The position numbers were made by a program, and so were the translations under genes. The notes below the pieces were generated by a model that worked only from the letters and a program-made list of their open reading frames with translations, was not told the origin of the DNA and ran no database searches. A stretch of 5,382 nt of DNA from Spirochaetaceae bacterium (GTDB lineage Bacteria; Spirochaetota; Spirochaetia; CADAEX01): positions 1-5,382 of the forward strand of contig WRFK01000121.1 of NCBI GenBank assembly GCA_009778835.1, written 5' to 3'. Positions 1-5,382 of the stretch are shown piece after piece (within the stretch, counting starts at the first letter, position 1; the number at the start of each line of letters is the position of its first letter).

Positions 1-12
1 ATCTCTTAACTA

Positions 13-1911
13 TTACTTAAAAAGTTCTTTTATCTGTTTTGCATAAATTTCATTTATTACAGACCGCTTCAATTTTAAAGAAGGAGTTAGTTCTTTTCCG
101 ACTTCAAAAGGCTTTGACAAAAGCTTAAACCTGAAAATATTTTCAAAATGTTTAAATCCATTTTTTGCATTAATTAGATAACGTATATCTTTTTCAATAA
201 GCTCATTAATTCCGGATGATAATACAAGTTCTTCTTTATCCATGTATGGTATTTCCAATTCTACAGCTTTTTGCTCAATAAGTTCAAAATTTGGCACAAT
301 AAGAGCTGTTAGAAATTTCTGATCCTGTCCCAACACTATAATTTGTTCGATATAATCAGACTCAAGACACTTATTTTCAATAGGCACAGGTTCTATATTT
401 TCTCCGCCATTAAGAACTATTGTCTCTTTTTCTCTTCCTATTATTTTTATTTCGCGGTTAATTGTTGCAATAACAATATCTCCTGTGTTAAGCCAGCCAT
501 CCTGAAGAACTTTATTTGTCTCTTCCTGATTTTTATAGTAACCTTTCATTACCTGGTCGCTTTTAACAAAAAGCACCCCTTGTTTCCCATGAGGTACAGG
601 CTTTAATTCTTTATTAAGCACTTTAAACTCAATATCCGGAAAGAGCGGTCCAACTGTTCCGTGAACAGGCCTCTTGTGCATACAAACAGCAAGTATAGGC
701 GCTGTTTCTGTAAGTCCGTATCCTTCATTGACCTGTATTCCTATTGCGTTAAAAAATCTCCTTACACCAGATGGAAGCGCGCCTCCTCCGGAGATACCCA
801 GTACAAAACGATTTCCAAAAAGTTTTTTTATTTTTTTATATACAATAATTTTCCCAAGCATTCTCATAGGCCATAGCAATATGAGAGGAATTATGGATAG
901 AAAAATATCTACAAGACGGTTTCGTCTATGAAACTGCGGTACAGTTCCAATTAACATTGCAACCATCTCATTATAAAGTTCTCCAATCAAAATAAAATAC
1001 TTGAAAAGTATTTTAGATATTTTATTAGTTTTCTTGACTTTTCTTAAGATTGCGCTCCTTACCCCTTCCCATACTCTTGGAACAGATATAATCCAATGAG
1101 GATTTATAGTAGCCATATCAGCTATAAGTATAGATCCTATTGGCTGGGAATATGCTATTGTGCCACCTGCTTCAAGAAAGATATATTCGCATGTTCTTTC
1201 AAATGAATGCCAAATAGGGAGAATACTCATCATAATATTTGAAGGGTATATAAAAAGGTATTTACCTGTAATTCTGTCTATTTGAAATAAAAAATTCCTG
1301 TGTGTAAGGACAACCCCTTTTGGTACTCCTGTGGTTCCGGAGGTATAAATTATAGTAGCAACATCATCCAGATTCCCTTTTTCAAGTTCTCTCTCAAATA
1401 TTTCGCTATCTTTTTCAAGTTTATCTTGCCCCAATACCATTACTTCATCAAAAGTAATAACATTAATGTTTCCTTTTTTTTCATCAACAAGAGAGCTATT
1501 GTTGTTATCAAAGATAATAAGTTTTTCAAGAAGCGGAAGCTCCTTTTTATTATCAAGTATTTTTACAGCCAGAGCGCTGTTTTCTGCTATTACTGTTTTG
1601 CAATCAGCGTGGTTAAGTATGAATACTATTTCAAGTGTTGTTGAATCAGAACCACGTGGAACATCTGCAGCGCCTATTCCCATAATAGCAAGATCAGATA
1701 TAAGCCATTCTTTTCTGTTATCGGAAATAATTCCTATATGGTCTTCTCTCTTAACTCCTATTTCAAGAAATCCTGCTCCTGCAATTGCTATTTTATTATA
1801 AAAATCCTTTTGATTTATCTTCTCAAATATTCCTTCTTTATTTTTTGAATAAATTGCAGCAACATCAGGATGTTTAAGAGTAGTTTCTTTTACTCTTTTA
1901 GTTATTGTCAT
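13..1911 (-). CDS. Long-chain fatty acid--CoA (or acyl-ACP) ligase, AMP-forming
   Basis: This 632-residue protein belongs to the ANL adenylating superfamily, long-chain acyl-CoA synthetase (FadD/ACSL) branch. Such enzymes activate a free fatty acid with ATP to an acyl-AMP and transfer the acyl group to a thiol, usually CoA. The nucleotide-binding loop YTSGTTGVPKG is at residues 189-199, the A5 motif GYGLTET at 397-403, GWLNTGD at 472-478, GREKE followed by GGENIEP at 492-508, and the C-terminal LTPSLKLKR, which carries the likely catalytic lysine, at 608-616. The length fits the family. A hydrophobic and basic stretch at about residues 301-365, including a very apolar run at 336-349, suggests membrane association. 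The string ADVPRGSDST at 82-91 is the main spirochaete hint. The ATG overlaps the fabZ stop (ATGA) and has AGAGGG six bases upstream, so the two are probably co-transcribed and translationally coupled. Whether the acceptor is CoA or ACP cannot be read from the sequence. Confidence 0.93.
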   Translation of the reverse strand: MTITKRVKETTLKHPDVAAIYSKNKEGIFEKINQKDFYNKIAIAGAGFLEIGVKREDHIGIISDNRKEWLISDLAIMGIGAADVPRGSDSTTLEIVFILNHADCKTVIAENSALAVKILDNKKELPLLEKLIIFDNNNSSLVDEKKGNINVITFDEVMVLGQDKLEKDSEIFERELEKGNLDDVATIIYTSGTTGVPKGVVLTHRNFLFQIDRITGKYLFIYPSNIMMSILPIWHSFERTCEYIFLEAGGTIAYSQPIGSILIADMATINPHWIISVPRVWEGVRSAILRKVKKTNKISKILFKYFILIGELYNEMVAMLIGTVPQFHRRNRLVDIFLSIIPLILLWPMRMLGKIIVYKKIKKLFGNRFVLGISGGGALPSGVRRFFNAIGIQVNEGYGLTETAPILAVCMHKRPVHGTVGPLFPDIEFKVLNKELKPVPHGKQGVLFVKSDQVMKGYYKNQEETNKVLQDGWLNTGDIVIATINREIKIIGREKETIVLNGGENIEPVPIENKCLESDYIEQIIVLGQDQKFLTALIVPNFELIEQKAVELEIPYMDKEELVLSSGINELIEKDIRYLINAKNGFKHFENIFRFKLLSKPFEVGKELTPSLKLKRSVINEIYAKQIKELFK

Positions 1912-2333
1912 TTATTTCCCTCTGCTTGCACAAGGCATAGCCATTCTGCTTCTGCTGCCAACTCATCGCCGATATATGCTTTGCCTGATTGTTTTAACAT
2001 TGCTTTTGATATCCTTACATTTGTTATAACCAGCTTTACTTTATCTCCGGGTCTTACCTGTTTCCTGAATTTTGCCTTATCAACAGTTGCTAAAAAGAAA
2101 AGTGCGTTACCAAGCAATCCTGTTTGGCTTATTCCTGCACCTCCGGCCTGCGCCATTGTTTCTACAAGAATAACGCCCGGTACTACAGGATAATCCGGAA
2201 AATGTCCTTTAAAAAAATATTCTGATGGCGTAAATGTTTTATATGCAATAATTTCTTTTTCATCTGATTTTTCTATTTCATCAACAAAAAGAAAAGGTTC
2301 TCTATGCGGTAATAGGTCTTTAATATCTTTCAT
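1908..2333 (-). CDS. fabZ: 3-hydroxyacyl-[acyl-carrier-protein] dehydratase FabZ
   Basis: This cytoplasmic hotdog-fold enzyme removes water from 3-hydroxyacyl-ACP to give trans-2-enoyl-ACP in the type II fatty acid elongation cycle. From the ATG at 2333 it has 141 residues, normal for FabZ. The family signatures are clear: LLPHREPFLFVD near the N-terminus, then GHFPDYPVVPGV with the catalytic His at about residue 44, and VETMAQ with the catalytic Glu at about 58. The later ATVDKAKFRKQVRPGD is also typical. The frame could be extended ten codons to a TTG at 2363, but I reject that: the ATG has a strong AAGGAG seven bases upstream and the FabZ homology begins right after it. Its TGA overlaps the ATG of the acyl ligase downstream. 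FabA is less likely because the length and motifs are those of FabZ. No lpx genes are adjacent, unlike the common fabZ setting. Confidence 0.95.
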   Translation of the reverse strand: MKDIKDLLPHREPFLFVDEIEKSDEKEIIAYKTFTPSEYFFKGHFPDYPVVPGVILVETMAQAGGAGISQTGLLGNALFFLATVDKAKFRKQVRPGDKVKLVITNVRISKAMLKQSGKAYIGDELAAEAEWLCLVQAEGNK

Positions 2334-2340
2334 ATAATAA

Positions 2341-2346
2341 CTCCTT
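2341..2346 (-). promoter_or_regulatory. Shine-Dalgarno site of fabZ (AAGGAG)
   Basis: The minus strand reads AAGGAG, then seven bases (TTATTAT), then the ATG at 2333. This is the strongest ribosome binding site in the window. It decides the fabZ start against the upstream in-frame TTG at 2363. Confidence 0.85.
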
Positions 2347-2406
2347 GCCTTGTAATTTACCAAGCAAATTAATTTTATATCATTGTATACATAAAGAAAT
2401 ATTATT
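2347..2406 (-). other. dsbD-fabZ spacer, possible weak promoter
   Basis: This AT-rich gap between the dsbD stop and the fabZ ribosome binding site has no terminator-like hairpin. A TATAAA at 2374-2379 could serve as a -10 element, but no good -35 lies at the usual distance. Read-through from dsbD and a weak internal promoter are both possible. I cannot tell which from the sequence. Confidence 0.2.
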
Positions 2407-4182
2407 TTAATAGGTATCTGATATTTTTTTTATAATAGCCTGTTTTGTAAGAATTTCAGGGAAAAAAACAGGATTAGAATTATCTTTTGAGCTATGGTAA
2501 TAAGCATAAACAGGAACACCTGCTTTATTGAACTCTTTCATCCACTTGGCTATTTCACTATTGTATTCAGTAAAATCACCTTTAAGCATAATTATTCCAT
2601 TTTTAATAAAAAAATCTTCTATTTCCCTGGAAGAAAAGACTATAGCATCGTTGATTTTACATGTTGTGCACCAATCTGCATAAATATTTATAAAAACAGG
2701 TATATTTTGCGAGTTAAGGTTTGTCAAAAGTTCAATTGAAAATTGTTTTATATACCCTTTTTCTAAATAAGTTTTGTGATGTTTTTCCCCATTTTCATAA
2801 TCTTTTTTTATGAAACCAACTAAAAAAAACCAACTGCAAATAATAATTATTATTAATATAAAAAATGATAATTTTTTTATTTTCGCAGAAATTCCTGAAT
2901 AAACTGCTTTACCGTAAAACCACACTGCAAAGACTAATATAAAGAAAAAATAAAATATTTTTGCTGCATTTTCCGGATATTTTTTTATAACAGGAGAGAT
3001 AAGATATATTACTACACCAATCAATATAAACCCCATAACTTCTTTTAATACAAGGTTCCATTTTCCTGGTTTGGGCAGTTTTTTTATAAGTTTTGGACAA
3101 AAACCCAATAACATAAAAGGGGTTGCAAAACCTGCTCCAATAAAAATAAAAAAAATAAGAATAATAATAGTATTTGCTGATAGTGCAAAAGCTATTGCAG
3201 AGCCCAGCAGGGGAGCTGTGCATGGAGATGCGATAAATACTGCAAAAATTCCAGTAAGGAAATGGCCTGCATATTTTTTAGCTAAAGATTGATCAGGTGC
3301 AGCCCTGAGTTTTTCTGCTCCTGCTACGGCAAAGTTTGAGACTGTCCCAACGAAAGCCGGGATTATTATTGGCAATATATCGAACATTGAAAGCGCAAAA
3401 ATAAATATTACAGTTGCAAGGAAAATAACAAATTTAGGATTTTGCATATAAAATCCCCAAGCAATCGAATTGCCGGAAGTTTTAAAAATTATTAAAAATA
3501 GAGCAATTATAATAAGCGATACTATAATTCCAGCTCCATAACTTAATGATGAGAAAAGAATTTTCTTTTTATCATCATTTGATTGAAGCGTAAGGGATAC
3601 AGCTTTTATTGCAATAAGGGGAAATACACAGGGCATTAAGTTGAGAAGAAATCCTCCAATAAAAGCAAATAAGATATATTTTAATATATTTATTGATGCT
3701 GCCTGAAATTCATAATTGCGATCAATTTCGATCCTGGAAGATATTAATTTTTTGCCTGGCAAATAGCATACGCCACTTTCATCGCAGAGCTGGTATCCTG
3801 CCTCAATAACTGCATCATAAATACCATTGGAAACAGACGTTATATCAACCTCAATAATTAGAAGGGCACTTTCGTAGTAATTTACTATCCCTTCTTTGGT
3901 AAGTCCTTTAGGATATAAAATCTTATAATTTGAAAACTCACCAGGAGATATTATTTCTGCCTTAAAAAAATCAGGATCATAAGTCTGATGAAATTTATCG
4001 GGAAATTTATATAAAAGGGATATTTCAAGTAAATTTTTATTATTTTTATTAGCAGCTAAATATATTTCAGGCTCCGGGGCCTGCAGTACCTGCGGCGTAT
4101 GTATCTGAGCATTAATAGTGGGGGATGCTGCGCAAATTAAAAAGATAAAAAGTAAAAATAGCCCAATTTTAAATTTTCTCAT
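2407..4182 (-). CDS. dsbD: Thiol:disulfide interchange protein DsbD (full length)
   Basis: DsbD is an inner-membrane protein that moves reducing power from cytoplasmic thioredoxin to periplasmic thiol proteins. From the ATG at 4182 it has 591 residues. Residues 1-25 form a signal peptide (MRKFK, apolar core, cleavage likely after INA). The periplasmic N-terminal domain follows, with the redox pair in CDESGVC (Cys133 and Cys139). The eight-helix membrane domain starts near 165 and carries LMPCVFP (Cys185) and ASPCTAPLL (Cys321). The C-terminal thioredoxin domain has ADWCTTCK (Cys505, Cys508). All six catalytic cysteines and all three modules are present, so this is true DsbD rather than the shorter CcdA. 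The frame opens 13 codons earlier at a TTG (4221), but that extension puts hydrophilic residues before the signal peptide, lacks a ribosome binding site and overlaps a hairpin. The site before the ATG is itself weak (GGAA, three bases away). The tlpA-like gene directly upstream encodes a plausible electron acceptor. Confidence 0.94.
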   Translation of the reverse strand: MRKFKIGLFLLFIFLICAASPTINAQIHTPQVLQAPEPEIYLAANKNNKNLLEISLLYKFPDKFHQTYDPDFFKAEIISPGEFSNYKILYPKGLTKEGIVNYYESALLIIEVDITSVSNGIYDAVIEAGYQLCDESGVCYLPGKKLISSRIEIDRNYEFQAASINILKYILFAFIGGFLLNLMPCVFPLIAIKAVSLTLQSNDDKKKILFSSLSYGAGIIVSLIIIALFLIIFKTSGNSIAWGFYMQNPKFVIFLATVIFIFALSMFDILPIIIPAFVGTVSNFAVAGAEKLRAAPDQSLAKKYAGHFLTGIFAVFIASPCTAPLLGSAIAFALSANTIIILIFFIFIGAGFATPFMLLGFCPKLIKKLPKPGKWNLVLKEVMGFILIGVVIYLISPVIKKYPENAAKIFYFFFILVFAVWFYGKAVYSGISAKIKKLSFFILIIIIICSWFFLVGFIKKDYENGEKHHKTYLEKGYIKQFSIELLTNLNSQNIPVFINIYADWCTTCKINDAIVFSSREIEDFFIKNGIIMLKGDFTEYNSEIAKWMKEFNKAGVPVYAYYHSSKDNSNPVFFPEILTKQAIIKKISDTY

Positions 4183-4192
4183 AATTTCCAAT

Positions 4193-4216
4193 AAATCATT
4201 CGCTAACGAACGATTT
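4193..4216 (-). promoter_or_regulatory. Hairpin in the dsbD leader, just before the start codon
   Basis: In the minus-strand RNA, AAAUCGUUCG and CGAAUGAUUU form a ten-base-pair stem closed by a UUAG loop. One pair is G-U, which would be an A-C mismatch in the opposite-strand RNA, so the structure is better formed in the direction of transcription. It ends ten bases before the dsbD ATG. No U-tract follows, so it does not look like a terminator. A role in translation or in mRNA processing between tlpA and dsbD is an inference. Confidence 0.5.
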
Positions 4217-4232
4217 CCCAAGCTTGTTTATA

Positions 4233-4251
4233 GCTGGCGCGGCATGCCAAC
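4233..4251 (-). repeat. GC-rich inverted repeat in the tlpA-dsbD spacer
   Basis: The minus strand reads GTTGGC, a seven-base loop ATGCCGC, then GCCAGC: a six-pair stem with one G-U (G-T) pair. A perfect GGCATGCC palindrome overlaps its 5' half. It lies in a locally GC-rich patch (20 of 35 bases G or C at 4217-4251) within very AT-rich DNA. No U-run follows, so it is not a standard terminator. It could be an mRNA-stabilising hairpin after tlpA or a protein-binding site; the function is unknown. Confidence 0.35.
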
Positions 4252-4260
4252 AAAATAATT

Positions 4261-4794
4261 TTACTTTGATAATTCCTTAAAAATTTTAACAACATCATTG
4301 GAATTCCAATCTCTTGACCCTGTAAAAACCCCTGCAATTTTCCCTTTTGTATCTATAATAAAGGTGGTGGGAATTGACCTGATCTGATATTTAGATGCAG
4401 CTTCTCCATTTTCATCAAGAATAACAGGAAAAGTATATTTGTTTTTTTGAATATACTCCTTAACAGCAGAGCTTTTTTCCTGGATATTTACTGCGATCAT
4501 TACAAAATTGCTATCCTCCATTTTTTTATGAAGAGATTCCATTGAAGGCATTTCATTCCTGCAGGGAGGGCACCATGTTGCCCAAAAGTTAAGCATTATT
4601 ACTTTACCCTGGTAATTGTTCAGGCTAACCTCATTGCCATTTAAATCAAGCAATTTAAAATTAAAATAATTAATATTTTCTGTAATTATCTGAAAATCAA
4701 GTTTTTTCAGGTTTTCCCTGAAAGAATCAGCTCTAATTTGTATTGTAAAAACAAGCAGCAAAGAAAAAATTATAATTGGCAATTTTTTTAACAT
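4261..4794 (-). CDS. TlpA/ResA-type periplasmic thioredoxin-like thiol-disulfide oxidoreductase
   Basis: From the ATG at 4794 the product has 177 residues. The N-terminus (MLKK, then an apolar run to about residue 20) is a signal peptide or membrane anchor, so the thioredoxin domain should lie outside the cytoplasmic membrane; a cut after IRA (residue 22) is possible. The AhpC/TSA-Redoxin-type fold begins with FKLLDLNGNEVSL near 46. The active site is WATWCPPC with Cys75 and Cys78, and the cis-proline is in RSIPTTF (Pro142). The CPPC centre and the LNFWATWCPPC context are those of the reducing TlpA/ResA/CcmG group. The frame extends five codons to a TTG at 4809, but the GAGGT site lies eight bases before the ATG and overlaps that TTG. 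The dsbD gene follows after 78 bases, so DsbD probably keeps it reduced. Its client is unknown: no cytochrome c maturation genes are in view. Confidence 0.9.
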   Translation of the reverse strand: MLKKLPIIIFSLLLVFTIQIRADSFRENLKKLDFQIITENINYFNFKLLDLNGNEVSLNNYQGKVIMLNFWATWCPPCRNEMPSMESLHKKMEDSNFVMIAVNIQEKSSAVKEYIQKNKYTFPVILDENGEAASKYQIRSIPTTFIIDTKGKIAGVFTGSRDWNSNDVVKIFKELSK

Positions 4795-4802
4795 AATTAT
4801 AT

Positions 4803-4807
4803 ACCTC
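4803..4807 (-). promoter_or_regulatory. Shine-Dalgarno site of the tlpA-like gene (GAGGT)
   Basis: The minus strand reads GAGGT followed by eight bases and the ATG at 4794. It overlaps the alternative TTG codon at 4807-4809, which argues for the ATG as the real start. Confidence 0.7.
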
Positions 4808-4818
4808 AAAATACTTTA

Positions 4819-4824
4819 ATTATA
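4819..4824 (-). promoter_or_regulatory. Possible -10 element (TATAAT) before the tlpA-like gene
   Basis: A perfect TATAAT lies on the minus strand in the 65-base gap after the CPBP gene. It would start transcription near 4812 and leave a leader of roughly 18 bases with the GAGGT site inside it. No clear TTGACA-like -35 is seen; the -35 region is an A-tract (minus strand TTAAAAAAA, 4842-4850). In DNA this AT-rich a chance match is quite possible. Confidence 0.35.
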
Positions 4825-4859
4825 ACTCATAATATTACAGATTTTTTTAACAGTCTATT

Positions 4860-5382
4860 TTATACTACAAAAACAGATGCCAGGAGAACAAAAAAATTAT
4901 ATAAAGCATGCGATATTGCATTTATATGAATATTTCTATGCCTGAAAAAGATAAAACATAAAAGCATACTGTTAATAAACGAGACAATAATAGCTCCAAA
5001 TCCCTGTGATATGTGGCAAATTGCAAACATAGCTGATATTAGTAATGTTAATGCTGTTTTGTTTGTAGTTTTCTCAAAAAACTTGATTATATATGCTCTA
5101 AAAAAGAGTTCTTCCCTGTATCCTGTTATAATCGATACCAAAAGATAAAGAGGTATAAGCTGTTTTGAGCTGTTTATTGTTGGGACATTCTGCATGAACC
5201 CTGTTATTCTTAGTAATAATGCCGCTGAATTAGTAAGAATAATTAATAAAACCGTGTAAATTACTATTAAGAAAAATATTTTCAAAACACGGCTTAAAAT
5301 GGTGCTGGAGCAGTTGGAGGCATAATTATCTTTTAAATCCCATTTTTTTATATAGAAAAAATATAGAATAAGCAAAATTTGG
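4860..5382 (-). CDS. CPBP (CAAX protease / Abi) family intramembrane metalloprotease-like protein, 5' end outside window
   Basis: At least 171 residues of a multi-pass membrane protein are visible. The three CPBP motifs are intact and in order: EELFFR (EExxxR; residues 88-93 counted from the TTG at 5375), FAICH (FxxxH, 117-121) and HALYN (HxxxN, 156-160). These are the residues proposed to bind metal and catalyse cleavage in Rce1-like glutamate intramembrane proteases. Long apolar segments at about 30-58, 73-86, 107-143 and 156-171 agree with that fold. The frame stays open through the right edge and its only visible early start is a TTG, while family members usually have more N-terminal helices, so the gene almost certainly begins beyond the window. 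The substrate is unknown. Bacterial members are linked to protein or peptide processing, bacteriocin immunity and phage defence, none of which the neighbours support. It is co-oriented with the tlpA-like gene, 65 bases upstream. Confidence 0.85.
   Translation of the reverse strand, partial: QILLILYFFYIKKWDLKDNYASNCSSTILSRVLKIFFLIVIYTVLLIILTNSAALLLRITGFMQNVPTINSSKQLIPLYLLVSIITGYREELFFRAYIIKFFEKTTNKTALTLLISAMFAICHISQGFGAIIVSFINSMLLCFIFFRHRNIHINAISHALYNFFVLLASVFVV

Noticed and set aside
343..2193. Several plus-strand open frames of 71-114 codons across the ligase and fabZ region
   Set aside because: They lie wholly or almost wholly opposite conserved minus-strand genes, have no recognisable motifs, and read as low-complexity aromatic or Ser/Pro-rich peptides typical of antisense frames.
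2347..2367. Imperfect inverted repeat GCTTGGTAAATTACAAGGC upstream of fabZ, as a possible fatty acid regulator operator
   Set aside because: The symmetry needs a bulge and mismatches, and it does not match FapR, FabT or FadR sites as I know them.
2494..3292. Plus-strand frames and one minus-strand frame (2909-3223) inside dsbD
   Set aside because: The dsbD frame here encodes conserved transmembrane and thioredoxin motifs without interruption, so these are shadow frames and not evidence of a frameshift.
4228..4245. Five-codon leader frame (MPRQL, stop) in frame upstream of dsbD
   Set aside because: There is no ribosome binding site before its ATG, and the ATG falls inside a palindrome, so chance explains it.
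4219..4247. HindIII (AAGCTT) and SphI (GCATGC) sites close together, resembling a cloning polylinker
   Set aside because: The sequence between and around them is not a known polylinker, and both flanking genes are intact and in a sensible order.
4193..4251. Possible integron attC site, because of GTTGGC, GCCAAC and GCTAAC strings in the tlpA-dsbD spacer
   Set aside because: The ends do not match RYYYAAC and GTTRRRY, the two outer boxes do not pair with each other, and the flanking genes are ordinary co-oriented housekeeping genes.
4183..4260. Rho-independent terminator after the tlpA-like gene
   Set aside because: Two hairpins can form, but neither is followed by a run of T on the transcribed strand.

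Overview
The window carries five genes, all on the minus strand and closely packed, so transcription runs from the right edge to the left. The DNA is strongly AT-rich with many A/T homopolymers. The genes encode a periplasmic thiol-reducing system, which points to a Gram-negative (diderm) bacterium. The acyl-CoA synthetase carries the string ADVPRGSDST near its N-terminus, which I associate with spirochaete (Treponema-like) long-chain ligases. A low-GC member of the Spirochaetota is therefore my best guess, at moderate to low confidence because there is no rRNA or other firm marker here.

In transcription order the layout is as follows. (1) A CPBP/CAAX-type intramembrane protease-like protein, cut by the right edge. 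(2) A short spacer with a possible promoter, then a small exported TlpA/ResA-type thioredoxin. (3) A 78-base spacer that is unusually GC-rich and structured, holding two potential hairpins, then a full-length DsbD with all six redox cysteines. (4) A 73-base spacer, then FabZ, the 3-hydroxyacyl-ACP dehydratase. (5) A long-chain AMP-forming fatty acyl ligase whose ATG overlaps the fabZ stop codon by four bases (ATGA). The window ends 12 bases past the ligase stop.

Two functional pairs stand out. DsbD takes electrons from cytoplasmic thioredoxin and passes them across the membrane to periplasmic acceptors; the adjacent TlpA-like protein is a natural client. FabZ and the acyl ligase are translationally coupled and both handle acyl chains, in fatty acid synthesis and in activation of free fatty acids respectively. 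The protease has no evident link to either pair.

For three genes the longest open frame begins at a TTG, but an internal ATG is the better start: 2333 for fabZ, 4182 for dsbD and 4794 for tlpA. No mobile element, CRISPR array, RNA gene or convincing rho-independent terminator was seen. I see no wholly new system; the least ordinary piece is the structured leader in front of dsbD.
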